NCBI GenBank assembly: GCA_047975325.1
Contig: JBKEDF010000050.1
Coordinates: 1-64,000 of the forward strand
Length of the DNA: 64,000 bases
Source of the DNA: JBKEDF01 sp047975325
GTDB lineage: Bacteria; Pseudomonadota; Alphaproteobacteria; Rhodobacterales; Rhodobacteraceae
Direction: 5' to 3'
The stretch's first letter is position 1; each line of letters starts with the position of its first letter. A program made the position numbers and the translations under genes. A model generated the notes under the pieces. The model made no database searches. It was not told the DNA's origin and worked only from the letters and a program-made list of their open reading frames with translations. This document shows positions 8,142-16,618 of this stretch, piece by piece.

Positions 8142-9878
8142 ATGACGGGACCAGACATTCGGCGAGGGCTGGCGGAGTTGCGCAAGGCGCGCAACCGGGA
8201 TTTTGGCCTCTATGCCTTCGTTTTCCTCTTCAGCTTCTTCGTGAACCTTCTGATGCTGACGGGGCCGCTTTATATGCTCCAGGTCTATGACCGGGTGCTG
8301 GGCAGCGGTTCGGAGGCAACACTTGTGGCGCTTTCGGTACTGGTGGCAGGTCTTTTCCTGGCCATGGGCCTGCTGGATCATTCACGTACACGGATCCTGT
8401 CCAGGTTGGGCGCCTCACTTCAGGCCCGGCTGGAAAGGCGGGTTTTTCAGGCTTCCGTGAAGCGCATGACCCACATACCCGATGACCTTGTGGCGCAAAG
8501 CGCACAGCGCGACCTGGAAGCCGTCCAGCGGTTCATATCCTCGCCGGTCCTGTCGGCAATCTTCGACATCCCCTGGACACCGATTTTCATAACCGCGATC
8601 TTCATCTTTCACCCGATGCTTGGCTGGCTTGCCATTCTTGGCGGGGCCATCCTGATTGCAATCGCGCTCTCGAACCGGGTGCTTTCGCGTGTACCGCTGG
8701 GAAGGGCCAATGCCGCTGCCGCGCAGGCCGACCGCATTGCCGACAATCTCAAATCCGAAGCGGAAACCGTGCAGGCCCTGGGAATGGAAAGCGCGGGGTT
8801 TGGCCGCTGGCAGCGCGCACGTGGCACCGCGCTCAATACCTCGGTACGCGCCGCCGATATCAGTGCGGCCTTTTCGGTTTCGTCGAAAACCTTCCGGTTC
8901 TTCCTGCAATCGGCCATGCTCGGGCTGGGGGCCTGGCTGGTGTTGCGAGGGGAATTGAGCGCGGGCGCGATGATCGCAGGTTCGATCCTGCTGGGCCGGG
9001 CACTTGCCCCTGTCGACATGCTGATCGGTCAATGGGCCGTCTTGCAGCGCGCACAGGAAGGCTGGCGGCGGCTGGCCCTGCTTTTGACACTGCAACCTGC
9101 CGAAACACAGCGCACCGCGCTCCCACGGCCCAAGGCCAATCTGGATGTACGGCAATTGACTGTCGCCCCACCCGGAGAGGCCACGCCGGTTTTGCGGATG
9201 GTTTCCTTCGCCCTGCCCCCCGGCAAGGCGCTTGGCGTGATCGGGCCATCGGGATCGGGGAAATCCACCCTCGCCCGTGCGCTGATCGGGGTCTGGCGGC
9301 CCGCCAGTGGCAAGATCCGCCTCGATGGCGCAACGCTGGATCAATACGATCCGGACACGCTGGGCACCTATATCGGCTATCTGCCGCAACGCGTGACACT
9401 TTTCGATGGCACGATCACCGATAACATCGCCCGGCTTGCCGAAACCCCGGATGAGGCCAGGGTGGTTGAGGCAGCCCGCCGCGCCGCAGTCCACGACATG
9501 ATCCTGCACCTGCCCGACGGCTACGATACGCGCGTCTCCAATCTGGGTGGACGTCTTTCGGGCGGGCAGATCCAGCGCATAGGCCTGGCCCGCGCGCTTT
9601 ATGGCGATCCGCTGCTGTTGGTGCTGGATGAACCGAATTCAAATCTGGACAATGACGGGTCGGTTGCCCTCAATCAGGCAATCCGGGCGATCAAGGCCGC
9701 GAATGGCAGTGTATTGATCATGGCCCACCGCCCGGCGGCTATTCAGGAATGTGATCTCCTTCTGGTGCTGGAAGGCGGCATTCGCCGCGCCTTCGGCCCC
9801 CGTGATCAGGTGCTGCGGGACATGGTGAAAAACCATACCGAAATTGTCCGCAAGGCCGACCCCGGAGGTGTGTCATGA
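8142..9878 (+). CDS. Type I secretion system permease/ATPase (PrtD family)
   Basis: This 578-residue protein starts at 8142, where AAGAGG stands just upstream; the reading frame is open further upstream to 8082 without ribosome site. It has an N-terminal six-helix exporter domain (about 20-290) without a C39 peptidase or C39-like domain. The ATPase domain has Walker A GPSGSGKS (about 368-375), signature LSGGQIQR (about 472), Walker B LLLVLDEPNSNLD (about 493) and H-loop AHRP. This architecture is the PrtD/AprD type, which exports RTX proteins with a C-terminal uncleaved signal. It overlaps the adaptor gene by ATGA. No TolC-like outer membrane gene or substrate gene follows. Confidence 0.92.
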   Translation: MTGPDIRRGLAELRKARNRDFGLYAFVFLFSFFVNLLMLTGPLYMLQVYDRVLGSGSEATLVALSVLVAGLFLAMGLLDHSRTRILSRLGASLQARLERRVFQASVKRMTHIPDDLVAQSAQRDLEAVQRFISSPVLSAIFDIPWTPIFITAIFIFHPMLGWLAILGGAILIAIALSNRVLSRVPLGRANAAAAQADRIADNLKSEAETVQALGMESAGFGRWQRARGTALNTSVRAADISAAFSVSSKTFRFFLQSAMLGLGAWLVLRGELSAGAMIAGSILLGRALAPVDMLIGQWAVLQRAQEGWRRLALLLTLQPAETQRTALPRPKANLDVRQLTVAPPGEATPVLRMVSFALPPGKALGVIGPSGSGKSTLARALIGVWRPASGKIRLDGATLDQYDPDTLGTYIGYLPQRVTLFDGTITDNIARLAETPDEARVVEAARRAAVHDMILHLPDGYDTRVSNLGGRLSGGQIQRIGLARALYGDPLLLVLDEPNSNLDNDGSVALNQAIRAIKAANGSVLIMAHRPAAIQECDLLLVLEGGIRRAFGPRDQVLRDMVKNHTEIVRKADPGGVS

Positions 9879-11179
9879 CACAACCCAAATCCCCCTGGAG
9901 CGCGCGCCGTCCCATCATCGTCGGAATGCTGACGCTTCTGGTCCTGGTCGGCGGGTTCGGCTTCTGGTCGGTCACGACACGAATTTCCGGGGCCGTGGTC
10001 GCATCCGGGCAGATCGAGGTCGAACAGAACCGGCAGGTCGTGCAACACCCCGATGGCGGTGTGGTCGCCTCGATCCATGTAAGCGAGGGCGCGACGGTCC
10101 AGGCCGGTGACCTGCTGCTGCGGCTTGACGGTGCAACACTCGATTCCGAACTGGCCATCGTCGAGGGGCAGCTTTTTGAAATCTTCGCCCGCCGCGCCCG
10201 TCTGGAGGCCGAACGCGACGATCGTGAGGAAATCACCTTTCCCGAAGAACTGATCGCCATCGCGGCCGAACGGCCCGAGGTCGCGGAACTGACAACCGGT
10301 CAGCGGCGGCTGTTCGAGGCGCGCCGCCTGACACTTTCCCAACAGGTCGATCAGTTGACCAAGCGCGGCGAACAGATCCTGAGCCAGGTCGAAGGGATCG
10401 ACGCCCAGATCGAAGCGCTTGGCACGCAGCTTGGGTTGCTTTCCGAAGAACTCGACGCCCAGAACGATCTTCTGGACAAGGGTCTTGCACAGGTCAGCCG
10501 CGTGCTGGCGCTGCGGCGCGAAGAGGCCCGGCTGCGCGGGCAGGTGGGGGAACTTACCGCCTCAAAGGCGACATCCGAAGGCCGCCGGACCGAAGTGGAA
10601 ATCGAGGTGCTGAGCCTTGCAGCAGGCCGGCGGGAAGAAGCCAGCACCCAGCTTCGCGATATCGGCTATCGGGAACTGGAACTGGCTGAACGGCGCCGCG
10701 CGCTGATCGAACAGATTGCGCGGCTTGATATCGTCGCGCCGGTTTCGGGTATCGTTCTGGGATTGCAGGTCACCACGCCCCGCGCGGTACTGCGCGCCGC
10801 CGAACCCGCACTTTACCTGATCCCGCAGGATCGCCCGCTTGTCATCAACGTGCAGGTGCCCCCCGTTCACATCGATCAGGTCCGCGTGGGGCAAAACGCA
10901 AGGCTGATCTTTTCCGCCTTTTCTTCCCGGACAACCCCGGAAGTCATGGCCCAGGTTGCCGTGGTCTCCGCCGATGCGTTCAAGGATGAGGCGACAGGGG
11001 CAAGTTTCTACCGGGTGGAAATCGTCCCCGAACCGGGGGAGATGGACAAGTTGCAGGATCTGACGCTTATCCCCGGCATGCCGGTGGAGGCTTTCATCAC
11101 CACCGATGAACATACGCCCATGGCCTATCTGCTCAAACCCTTCACCGATTACTTCAACCGCGCCTTCCGCGAAAGCTGA
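9875..11179 (+). CDS. HlyD-family periplasmic adaptor of type I secretion (PrtE family)
   Basis: The 434-residue membrane fusion protein has one N-terminal helix (13-31), a lipoyl-like half motif (ISGAVVASGQIEVE, later VVASIHVSEGATVQAGDLLL), long coiled-coil arms (about 100-270) and a beta-barrel region. The signature IVAPVSGIVLGLQV is near 290. It bridges the inner-membrane exporter and a TolC-type channel. It overlaps the ATPase gene by four bases, so both are made together. The operon ends here; the outer membrane partner must be encoded elsewhere. A candidate substrate is the small RTX protein at 40089-40934. Confidence 0.9.
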   Translation: MTQPKSPWSARRPIIVGMLTLLVLVGGFGFWSVTTRISGAVVASGQIEVEQNRQVVQHPDGGVVASIHVSEGATVQAGDLLLRLDGATLDSELAIVEGQLFEIFARRARLEAERDDREEITFPEELIAIAAERPEVAELTTGQRRLFEARRLTLSQQVDQLTKRGEQILSQVEGIDAQIEALGTQLGLLSEELDAQNDLLDKGLAQVSRVLALRREEARLRGQVGELTASKATSEGRRTEVEIEVLSLAAGRREEASTQLRDIGYRELELAERRRALIEQIARLDIVAPVSGIVLGLQVTTPRAVLRAAEPALYLIPQDRPLVINVQVPPVHIDQVRVGQNARLIFSAFSSRTTPEVMAQVAVVSADAFKDEATGASFYRVEIVPEPGEMDKLQDLTLIPGMPVEAFITTDEHTPMAYLLKPFTDYFNRAFRES

Positions 11180-11214
11180 TCCCGCGCTTGCAGCCCGGGC
11201 GGCCCGGGGGTACC

Positions 11215-11241
11215 GTCCTTGCAAGGAAAGCTTGCAAGGAC
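11215..11241 (+). promoter_or_regulatory. Perfect hairpin that buries the ribosome binding site of ridA
   Basis: GTCCTTGCAAG (11215-11225) pairs perfectly with CTTGCAAGGAC (11231-11241) around the loop GAAAG. The right arm contains AAGGA (11236-11240), exactly eight bases before the ridA ATG at 11249, so the ribosome site is inside the stem. No T-run follows, which argues against a simple terminator of the secretion operon. Translational control is inferred. Confidence 0.6.
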
Positions 11242-11248
11242 CGACATC

Positions 11249-11707
11249 ATGACCATCGAAGCCCGCCTCGCCGAACTGGGGATCACCCTGCCCGACGCCC
11301 CTGCACCTGCCGCAAATTACGTCCCCTTCGTGCTGTCGGGGAACCTGCTTCATGTTTCGGGCCAGATCAGCCAGGGTCCGGATGGGCTGATCACCGGGAA
11401 ACTGGGCGCATCCATGGATATCGGGACCGGCGCAGCAGCCGCAAAGACCTGCGCCATCAGCCTTCTTGCGCAGGTCCGAAAAGCCTGCGGCGGCGACCTG
11501 GAACGCCTGCGCCGGGTGGTCAAACTAACCGGTTTCGTCAATTCTACCCCGGATTTCAACGATCAGCCCAAGGTAATCAACGGCGCCTCCGACTTTCTGG
11601 TTGAGGTGCTGGGCGAAAAGGGCCGTCATGCGCGTTCTGCCGTCTCCGCCGCCTCCCTGCCCCTCGGCGTCGCGGTGGAGATCGAGGGAATTTTCGAAAT
11701 CGGCTGA
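11249..11707 (+). CDS. RidA family protein (YjgF/YER057c/UK114)
   Basis: This 152-residue protein begins MTIEARLAELGITLPDAPAPAANY and shows HVSGQIS, the LVEVLGEKGRHARSAVSAASLPLGVAVEIEGIFEI block and the conserved Arg of the RidA active site. Canonical RidA deaminates reactive enamine/imine intermediates from PLP enzymes. This longer version, with an N-terminal helix, belongs to the Rid subgroups often annotated as YjgF-like. The ATG at 11249 has AAGGA eight bases upstream; a TTG at 11219 in the same frame lies inside the hairpin and is unlikely. Nine bases separate it from the glycerophosphodiesterase gene. Confidence 0.87.
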   Translation: MTIEARLAELGITLPDAPAPAANYVPFVLSGNLLHVSGQISQGPDGLITGKLGASMDIGTGAAAAKTCAISLLAQVRKACGGDLERLRRVVKLTGFVNSTPDFNDQPKVINGASDFLVEVLGEKGRHARSAVSAASLPLGVAVEIEGIFEIG

Positions 11708-11716
11708 ACCAGCGCA

Positions 11717-12484
11717 ATGCCCCCTGCCCTGCCCCCCGAATTTCTTGCCGCGCCGATCGCCCATCGCGCACTGCATGACAGGGCGGCGGGTCGGCCGGAA
11801 AATTCGCTTGCCGCAATCGAGGCCGCCTGTGCGGGCGGATACGGGATCGAGATCGACCTTCAGCTTTCCGTCGACGGGGTCGCCATGGTATTCCATGACG
11901 ACGATCTTGAAAGGCTGACCGGGGCAAAAGGACTGGTCACGAGGCAAACATCAGCAGATCTTTCGCAGCTTTCGCTGATCGGCGGCGGCCCTGTCCCGAC
12001 ACTGGCGCAGGTGCTGGTACAGATCGCCGGCCGCGCGGCATTGTTGATTGAGATAAAGGATCAGACCGGTGCCATGGCCCCTACGGATGGGCGGCTGGAA
12101 GAAGCCGCAATCCGAATATTGCAGGGGTATCAGGGGCCTGTCGCCATCATGTCCTTCAACCAGCATGCCATTGCCAGGGTTGCACGGATCGCACCCCACC
12201 TGCCGCGCGGGCTGACGACCTCTTCCTGGAGGCCGGAAAACTGGGGCAATATTTCCCCCGCGCGCTGCGATACCCTTCGCGGAATCCCCGATTTCGACCA
12301 CATCGGCGCGGCCTTCATCTCCCATGAGGCGAAGGATCTGCATCGCCCGCGCGTGGCCCAATTGAAGGCCGCGGGAACACCGATCCTGTGCTGGACGATC
12401 CGTTCCCATGAGGCCGAAAAGGCCGCGCGCCGGATCGCCGATAATATCACCTTCGAAGGCTACGCCGCCGCCCTTCCCCAATGA
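11717..12484 (+). CDS. ugpQ: Glycerophosphodiester phosphodiesterase
   Basis: This 255-residue GDPD-family TIM barrel has the catalytic pair HR (16-17), PENS (27-30), metal-binding EID (45-47) and the FHDDDLERLTG segment (59-69), then IEIKDQ and the C-terminal strand ILCWTIRSHEEA-like region. It hydrolyses glycerophosphodiesters to glycerol-3-phosphate plus an alcohol. There is no signal peptide, so it should act in the cytoplasm like UgpQ. It follows ridA closely and probably shares its transcript. No glycerophosphate transporter is adjacent. Confidence 0.88.
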   Translation: MPPALPPEFLAAPIAHRALHDRAAGRPENSLAAIEAACAGGYGIEIDLQLSVDGVAMVFHDDDLERLTGAKGLVTRQTSADLSQLSLIGGGPVPTLAQVLVQIAGRAALLIEIKDQTGAMAPTDGRLEEAAIRILQGYQGPVAIMSFNQHAIARVARIAPHLPRGLTTSSWRPENWGNISPARCDTLRGIPDFDHIGAAFISHEAKDLHRPRVAQLKAAGTPILCWTIRSHEAEKAARRIADNITFEGYAAALPQ

Positions 12485-12596
12485 CATTTCAGGATGACTT
12501 GGCAAAATCCGGATCATGGGCAATGATCGGCCCCTGACCCATTCGGCAACAGGCGGAATGGACCATGTTCCCTTCCCGCCAGCAAAAGGGGCTTTC

Positions 12597-13817
12597 ATGG
12601 CCGAACCGGCAATCGAAATTACGCTTCAGCCCCGGATGGCCGAGATCCCGGCGGCAGATTGGGACGGGCTTGCCTGCCCGGAAGCCGGGGACGGCACGCG
12701 CCCGCACGATCCGTTCATGACACATCGTTTCCTTCTGGCACTGGAAAGATCCGGCTCCACAGGGCCGGGAACAGGCTGGCAATTGCAGGCCTTGCTGGCC
12801 CGGGAAAACGGCCATCTGATTGCCGCAGCACCGTTATATCTGAAGTCGCATAGCCAGGGCGACTATATCTTTGATCATGCCTGGGCCGATGCCTATGATC
12901 GCGCGGGCGGGCGGTCTTACCCCAAGCGTCAGATCGCCGCCCCCTTCACCCCTGCCACCGGACGGCGGTTCCTGACCGCAGCGGGGATGGAGGAAACCGG
13001 CCGCACCGCCCTGATCGCCGGGGCCATGCAGGTGGCCAAACGCAACGGGCTTTCCTCGCTCCACGTTACATTTTGCACCGAGGCGGAGGCCGAGGCCGGG
13101 CAACGCATGGGCTTGCTCCATCGCATTTCCCAGCAGTTTCACTGGGAAAACCGGGGCTATGCGGATTTCGATGCCTTTCTTGCCGATCTCTCCTCGCGCA
13201 AACGCAAGGCCATCCGCAAGGAAAGGCGTGTTGCCCAAGGCGCAGGCCTGACCATCCGCGCATTGACAGCCGATGCGATCCGCCCCGCCCATTGGGATGC
13301 CTTCTGGGAATTCTATCAGGATACCGGAAGCCGCAAATGGGGGCGGCCTTATCTGACCCGCGCAGCCTTTGGCGAATTTCACGAAACCATGCGGAACGAT
13401 ATCCTGCTTGTCCTTGCATTCAACGGTGATCGCCCGGTTGCCGGGGCGTTGAATTTCATCGGTCGCGATACCCTATATGGGCGTTATTGGGGCTGTATCG
13501 AGGATCATCCCTGCCTGCATTTCGAGCTTTGCTATTATCAGGCCATCGATTGGGCCATCGCCCATGGGCTGACCCGGGTGGAGGCCGGGGCACAGGGGGA
13601 ACACAAGCTGACCCGGGGCTATGTACCCCGGCCCGTCCATTCCTTGCACTGGCTGGCCGATCCGGGATTTTCCAAAGCGGTCGAACGTTATTTGCAGGCA
13701 GAAAGCCGCGCAGTGACCGAGGATATTGCCGCCCTCGGTTCCTTCACCCCTTTTCGAAAGATACAAGAAAACCCCGACGCCAAACCGGAAGAAGAAGAAA
13801 AGGACGCGCCATGCTGA
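12597..13817 (+). CDS. GNAT/FemAB-like protein of the DUF482 family
   Basis: The 406-residue protein starts at 12597, where AAAAGGGG stands a few bases upstream; an open stretch back to 12516 lacks this. Recognisable family features are the N-terminal PAADWD segment, DPFMTHRFLLALE, the central VRK-like RKRKAIRKERR basic helix (about 200-212), and the C-terminal EAGAQGEHKLTRGYVP block. DUF482 proteins resemble the FemAB/GNAT acyltransferase fold and are called peptidogalycan biosynthesis proteins, although a precise reaction is not established. Its stop overlaps the GST start (ATGCTGA), so it heads a GST/pterin dehydratase unit. Confidence 0.8.
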   Translation: MAEPAIEITLQPRMAEIPAADWDGLACPEAGDGTRPHDPFMTHRFLLALERSGSTGPGTGWQLQALLARENGHLIAAAPLYLKSHSQGDYIFDHAWADAYDRAGGRSYPKRQIAAPFTPATGRRFLTAAGMEETGRTALIAGAMQVAKRNGLSSLHVTFCTEAEAEAGQRMGLLHRISQQFHWENRGYADFDAFLADLSSRKRKAIRKERRVAQGAGLTIRALTADAIRPAHWDAFWEFYQDTGSRKWGRPYLTRAAFGEFHETMRNDILLVLAFNGDRPVAGALNFIGRDTLYGRYWGCIEDHPCLHFELCYYQAIDWAIAHGLTRVEAGAQGEHKLTRGYVPRPVHSLHWLADPGFSKAVERYLQAESRAVTEDIAALGSFTPFRKIQENPDAKPEEEEKDAPC

Positions 13818-14419
13818 GGCTTTATACCAATCCGATGTCGCGTGGCCGTATCGCCCGCTGGATGCTTGAGGAAACCGGCCAGGCCTATGAAACCATCCTG
13901 CTCGACTATGCAACAACCATGAAGGGGGCGGAATATCTGGCGCTGAACCCGATGGGCAAGGTGCCGACATTGATTCACGATGATCGCGTTATCACCGAAT
14001 GCCCGGCAATCTGCACCTATCTGGCCGAAACCTTCCCCAAGGCGGGGCTGCAAGGCGATGACCGGGCCTCCTTCCTGCGCTGGATGTTCTTTGCTGCAGG
14101 GCCACTGGAGGCTGCCGTCACCAATCGGGCCCTTGGCGTGGAAATCCCCGACGACAAGACCCCATTTGTTGGCTATGGCAATTACGACATGGTACTCGAT
14201 ACGCTGGAAAAGGCACTGAACGACCGGGAATGGCTGGGCGGAGACGGATTTTCGGCGGTGGATCTTTTTCTGGGGGCGCAGGTCATCTTTGGCCTGCAAT
14301 TCAAGACCCTGCCCGAACGCACCGCCTTCACCCGCTATCGGGATCGGCTGATATCACGCCCGGCCTATCAGCGTGCAACGGCCACCGATGACGCGCTGAT
14401 GCCCAAGGATGATGCATGA
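13811..14419 (+). CDS. Glutathione S-transferase family protein
   Basis: This 202-residue protein has an N-terminal thioredoxin-like domain (MLRLYTNPMSRGRIARWMLEE, then NPMGKVPTLIHDDRVITECPAI, which carries the cis-Pro and the glutathione-contacting E-x residues) and an all-helical C-terminal domain from about 85. The start ATG at 13811 overlaps the stop of the preceding gene by seven bases. It should conjugate or reduce electrophiles with glutathione in the cytosol; the specific substrate is not readable. It overlaps the pterin dehydratase gene by ATGA. Confidence 0.88.
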   Translation: MLRLYTNPMSRGRIARWMLEETGQAYETILLDYATTMKGAEYLALNPMGKVPTLIHDDRVITECPAICTYLAETFPKAGLQGDDRASFLRWMFFAAGPLEAAVTNRALGVEIPDDKTPFVGYGNYDMVLDTLEKALNDREWLGGDGFSAVDLFLGAQVIFGLQFKTLPERTAFTRYRDRLISRPAYQRATATDDALMPKDDA

Positions 14420-14703
14420 ACACACCGCTTGATCCCGCAACGCTTGCAGGGTTGCTGAGCGCCGGCTGGCAGCGCTGCGATGGTCGGGAGGCGATTACCC
14501 GGCGCTATGAATTTCATGATTTTATCGAGGCCTTCGGCTTCATGACCCGCGCGGCCTTCTGGGCGGAAAAATGGAACCATCACCCGGAATGGACGAATAT
14601 CTACAGCATCGTCGAGGTAACACTGACCACACATGATGCGGGCGGATTGACCGGGCATGATGGCAAACTGGCGCGAAAGCTGGATGAACTGGCCGGAGCC
14701 TGA
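14416..14703 (+). CDS. phhB: 4a-hydroxytetrahydrobiopterin dehydratase (pterin carbinolamine dehydratase)
   Basis: This 95-residue protein has the PCD motif KWNHHPEWTNIYSIVEVTLTTHDAGGLT (HHPEW at 55-59, HD at 73-74), with the conserved His pair that dehydrates 4a-hydroxytetrahydropterin. The product feeds regeneration of the cofactor of aromatic amino acid hydroxylases. No phenylalanine hydroxylase gene lies nearby. Coupled to the GST gene by a four-base overlap; it converges on the rnd gene, whose stop is 14 bases away. Confidence 0.92.
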   Translation: MNTPLDPATLAGLLSAGWQRCDGREAITRRYEFHDFIEAFGFMTRAAFWAEKWNHHPEWTNIYSIVEVTLTTHDAGGLTGHDGKLARKLDELAGA

Positions 14704-14717
14704 ACGGGCCTGTCCCT

Positions 14718-15875
14718 TCAAAGGCGCAGCACCTTGACGTGATTGCCCTTCGCCGTCAGTGCAATTTCCCCCCGGCAAAGCCGCAGCGCCTCATCCCCGA
14801 AGGCCTCACGCCGCCAGCCGGACAGGGCGGCGACCTCGCGTTGCCCCGCGGCAATCAGGTCCAGCTCGGCCGTGGGTGCGATCAGGCGGGCTGCAACCCC
14901 CAGTTCTTCGGACTTCGCCTTCAGCAGGACCCGCAGCAGATCCGCCAGCGCCGGGTTGACCTGAATCTGGTCACGCCGCGTGTCTACCTTGGGCAGGTCC
15001 TCCGGTTTCACCGCCTGGCCCGCCTTCACCGCATCAAGCAGCCCCTGCGCGATTTCCCCACGGCGGGCTTCCCGCAGAAGGAGGCGGGAACGCCCCAGTT
15101 CTTCCGGGTTGGAGGGCCGGGTCGAAGCCAGTTCCAGCAGCGCATCATCCTTGATCACACGCGAACGTGGCACGTTATTGCGCTGCGCATATTCCTCCCT
15201 GAACCGTGCCAGTTCCTTTACCAACGCCAGGAAACGGCCCGAACTTGTCCGGGTCTTGACCCGCCGCCACGCCTCTTGCGGGGCGACGACATAGGTAGCG
15301 GGATCGGTCAGGTTGGTCAGTTCCTCTTCAACCCATTTCCGCCTGCCGTTCTTTTCGATCCGCTGGGCGAGGGTTTCATAGATCACCCGCAGATGCGTCA
15401 CATCGGCCAGCGCATAGTTCTTTTGTGCCTCCGAAAGCGGGCGGCGCGACCAATCGGTAAATCGCGATGTCTTGTCCAGGGGTTGCCGCGCGATCTTGCG
15501 CACCAGTGTTTCATATCCCACCTGTTCGCCAAAGCCGCAGACCATCGCCGCAACCTGCGTATCGAAAAGCGGTTTGGGAAAGACCTGCCCTTCTACAAAG
15601 AAGATTTCCAGATCCTGCCGCGCAGCATGAAATACCTTCACCGTCGCCTCATGGCGGAAAAGATCATAAAGCGGGTCAAGCGAAAGATCCTCCCCCGCGA
15701 CCGGATCGACCAGAACCGCCTCGCCATCCTCACCCGGCAGGGCAAGCTGGATCAGGCAGAGCCTGGCGTAATAGGTCCGCTCACGCAGGAATTCGGTATC
15801 GACCGTCACATAGGGCTGGGTCTTGGCAGCCGCGCAAAATTCGGCCAATTCATTCGTTGTGGTAATTGTTCGCAT
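14718..15875 (-). CDS. rnd: Ribonuclease D
   Basis: This 385-residue 3'-5' exoribonuclease has exonuclease motif I VDTEFLRERTYY (25-36; Asp26 and Glu28), motif II in FHAARQDLEIFF, and motif III YALADVTHLRVIY with the Tyr/Asp of the DEDDy class. HRDC-type helical domains follow from about 205. It trims tRNA and other small RNA 3' ends. The ATG at 15875 has AGGA at a good distance; the upstream open frame has no such site and encodes no family sequence. It is transcribed after the peroxiredoxin gene but separated from it by a terminator-like hairpin. Confidence 0.92.
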   Translation of the reverse strand: MRTITTTNELAEFCAAAKTQPYVTVDTEFLRERTYYARLCLIQLALPGEDGEAVLVDPVAGEDLSLDPLYDLFRHEATVKVFHAARQDLEIFFVEGQVFPKPLFDTQVAAMVCGFGEQVGYETLVRKIARQPLDKTSRFTDWSRRPLSEAQKNYALADVTHLRVIYETLAQRIEKNGRRKWVEEELTNLTDPATYVVAPQEAWRRVKTRTSSGRFLALVKELARFREEYAQRNNVPRSRVIKDDALLELASTRPSNPEELGRSRLLLREARRGEIAQGLLDAVKAGQAVKPEDLPKVDTRRDQIQVNPALADLLRVLLKAKSEELGVAARLIAPTAELDLIAAGQREVAALSGWRREAFGDEALRLCRGEIALTAKGNHVKVLRL

Positions 15876-15941
15876 CGGGGTCCTGTCCGGAACGCATGGG
15901 GCGGGGTCATCCCGCACCCCGCCGCTATAGGGGCAAGGGCA

Positions 15942-15975
15942 CAAAATGGAAAGCCCCGCGGCAATTGCGCGGGGC
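15942..15975 (-). terminator. Rho-independent-like terminator after the peroxiredoxin gene
   Basis: On the minus strand GCCCCGCG (15975-15968) pairs perfectly with CGCGGGGC (15960-15953) across a 7-base loop and is followed by TTTCCATTTT. It lies 53 bases past the peroxiredoxin stop and upstream of rnd, separating their transcription. Confidence 0.6.
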
Positions 15976-16027
15976 CATGGGCGGGTTGACGGGCAACACC
16001 TGACCGCCATTTTCAAAATCCGGCAGG

Positions 16028-16516
16028 TTACATGGCGGCCAAAAGTGCCTCACCCGCCGAAATTTCACAGGCGCCCGGCGATTCCTCCAGATGCAGCACC
16101 TTGACGACACCATCCTCAACCAGCATCGCGTAACGTTTGGAGCGGCCCATCAGCCCGGCAGGCGGGGCATCAAATGCAAGGTCAAGCGCCTTGGTGAACG
16201 CCCCCGTGCCATCGGCCATCATGGCAATTCCCGCCGCAGCCGCGCCGGTCGCCTCCCCCCAGGCCCGCATCACGAAGGGATCATTGACCGAAACGCAGAT
16301 GATTTCATCCACGCCCTTTTGCGAAAAACCATCTTTGGTGCGCACAAAGCTTGGCACATGGGCGGAATGGCAGGTCGGGGTGAAGGCCCCCGGCACAGCA
16401 AAGATCACGGTCTTGCGGCCCTTGGTCAGGCTCTCGACACTAACTTCCTCCGGGCCTTTTTCCCCCAGTCGCAAAAGCGTGGCGGCGGGCAGCTTCTCTC
16501 CAACGGAAATCGTCAT
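16028..16516 (-). CDS. Peroxiredoxin (Prx5/redoxin family)
   Basis: This 162-residue redoxin begins MTISVGEKLPAATL. The peroxidatic site VPGAFTPTCHSAHVPSF has Cys49, Thr46 and Pro42, the hallmark of the Prx5 subfamily; the C-terminal half has DPFVMRAWGE. A further Cys near residue 149 (SPGACEIS) is a possible resolving residue. It reduces hydrogen peroxide and organic hydroperoxides, probably with glutathione/glutaredoxin or thioredoxin as donor. The start at 16516 is the first that gives the family N-terminus. It is divergent from the flavoprotein gene at 16619, with only 102 bases between. Confidence 0.9.
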   Translation of the reverse strand: MTISVGEKLPAATLLRLGEKGPEEVSVESLTKGRKTVIFAVPGAFTPTCHSAHVPSFVRTKDGFSQKGVDEIICVSVNDPFVMRAWGEATGAAAAGIAMMADGTGAFTKALDLAFDAPPAGLMGRSKRYAMLVEDGVVKVLHLEESPGACEISAGEALLAAM

Positions 16517-16618
16517 GGCTCTGATCCTCTCGGTTGCGTTTTCCTTCCCCGCAGTTATAGGCTCTGCTGCGGTTTCGGACCAGCCCCTGCGCGGGGTGCC
16601 AAAGTGGAAAGGCGCAAA

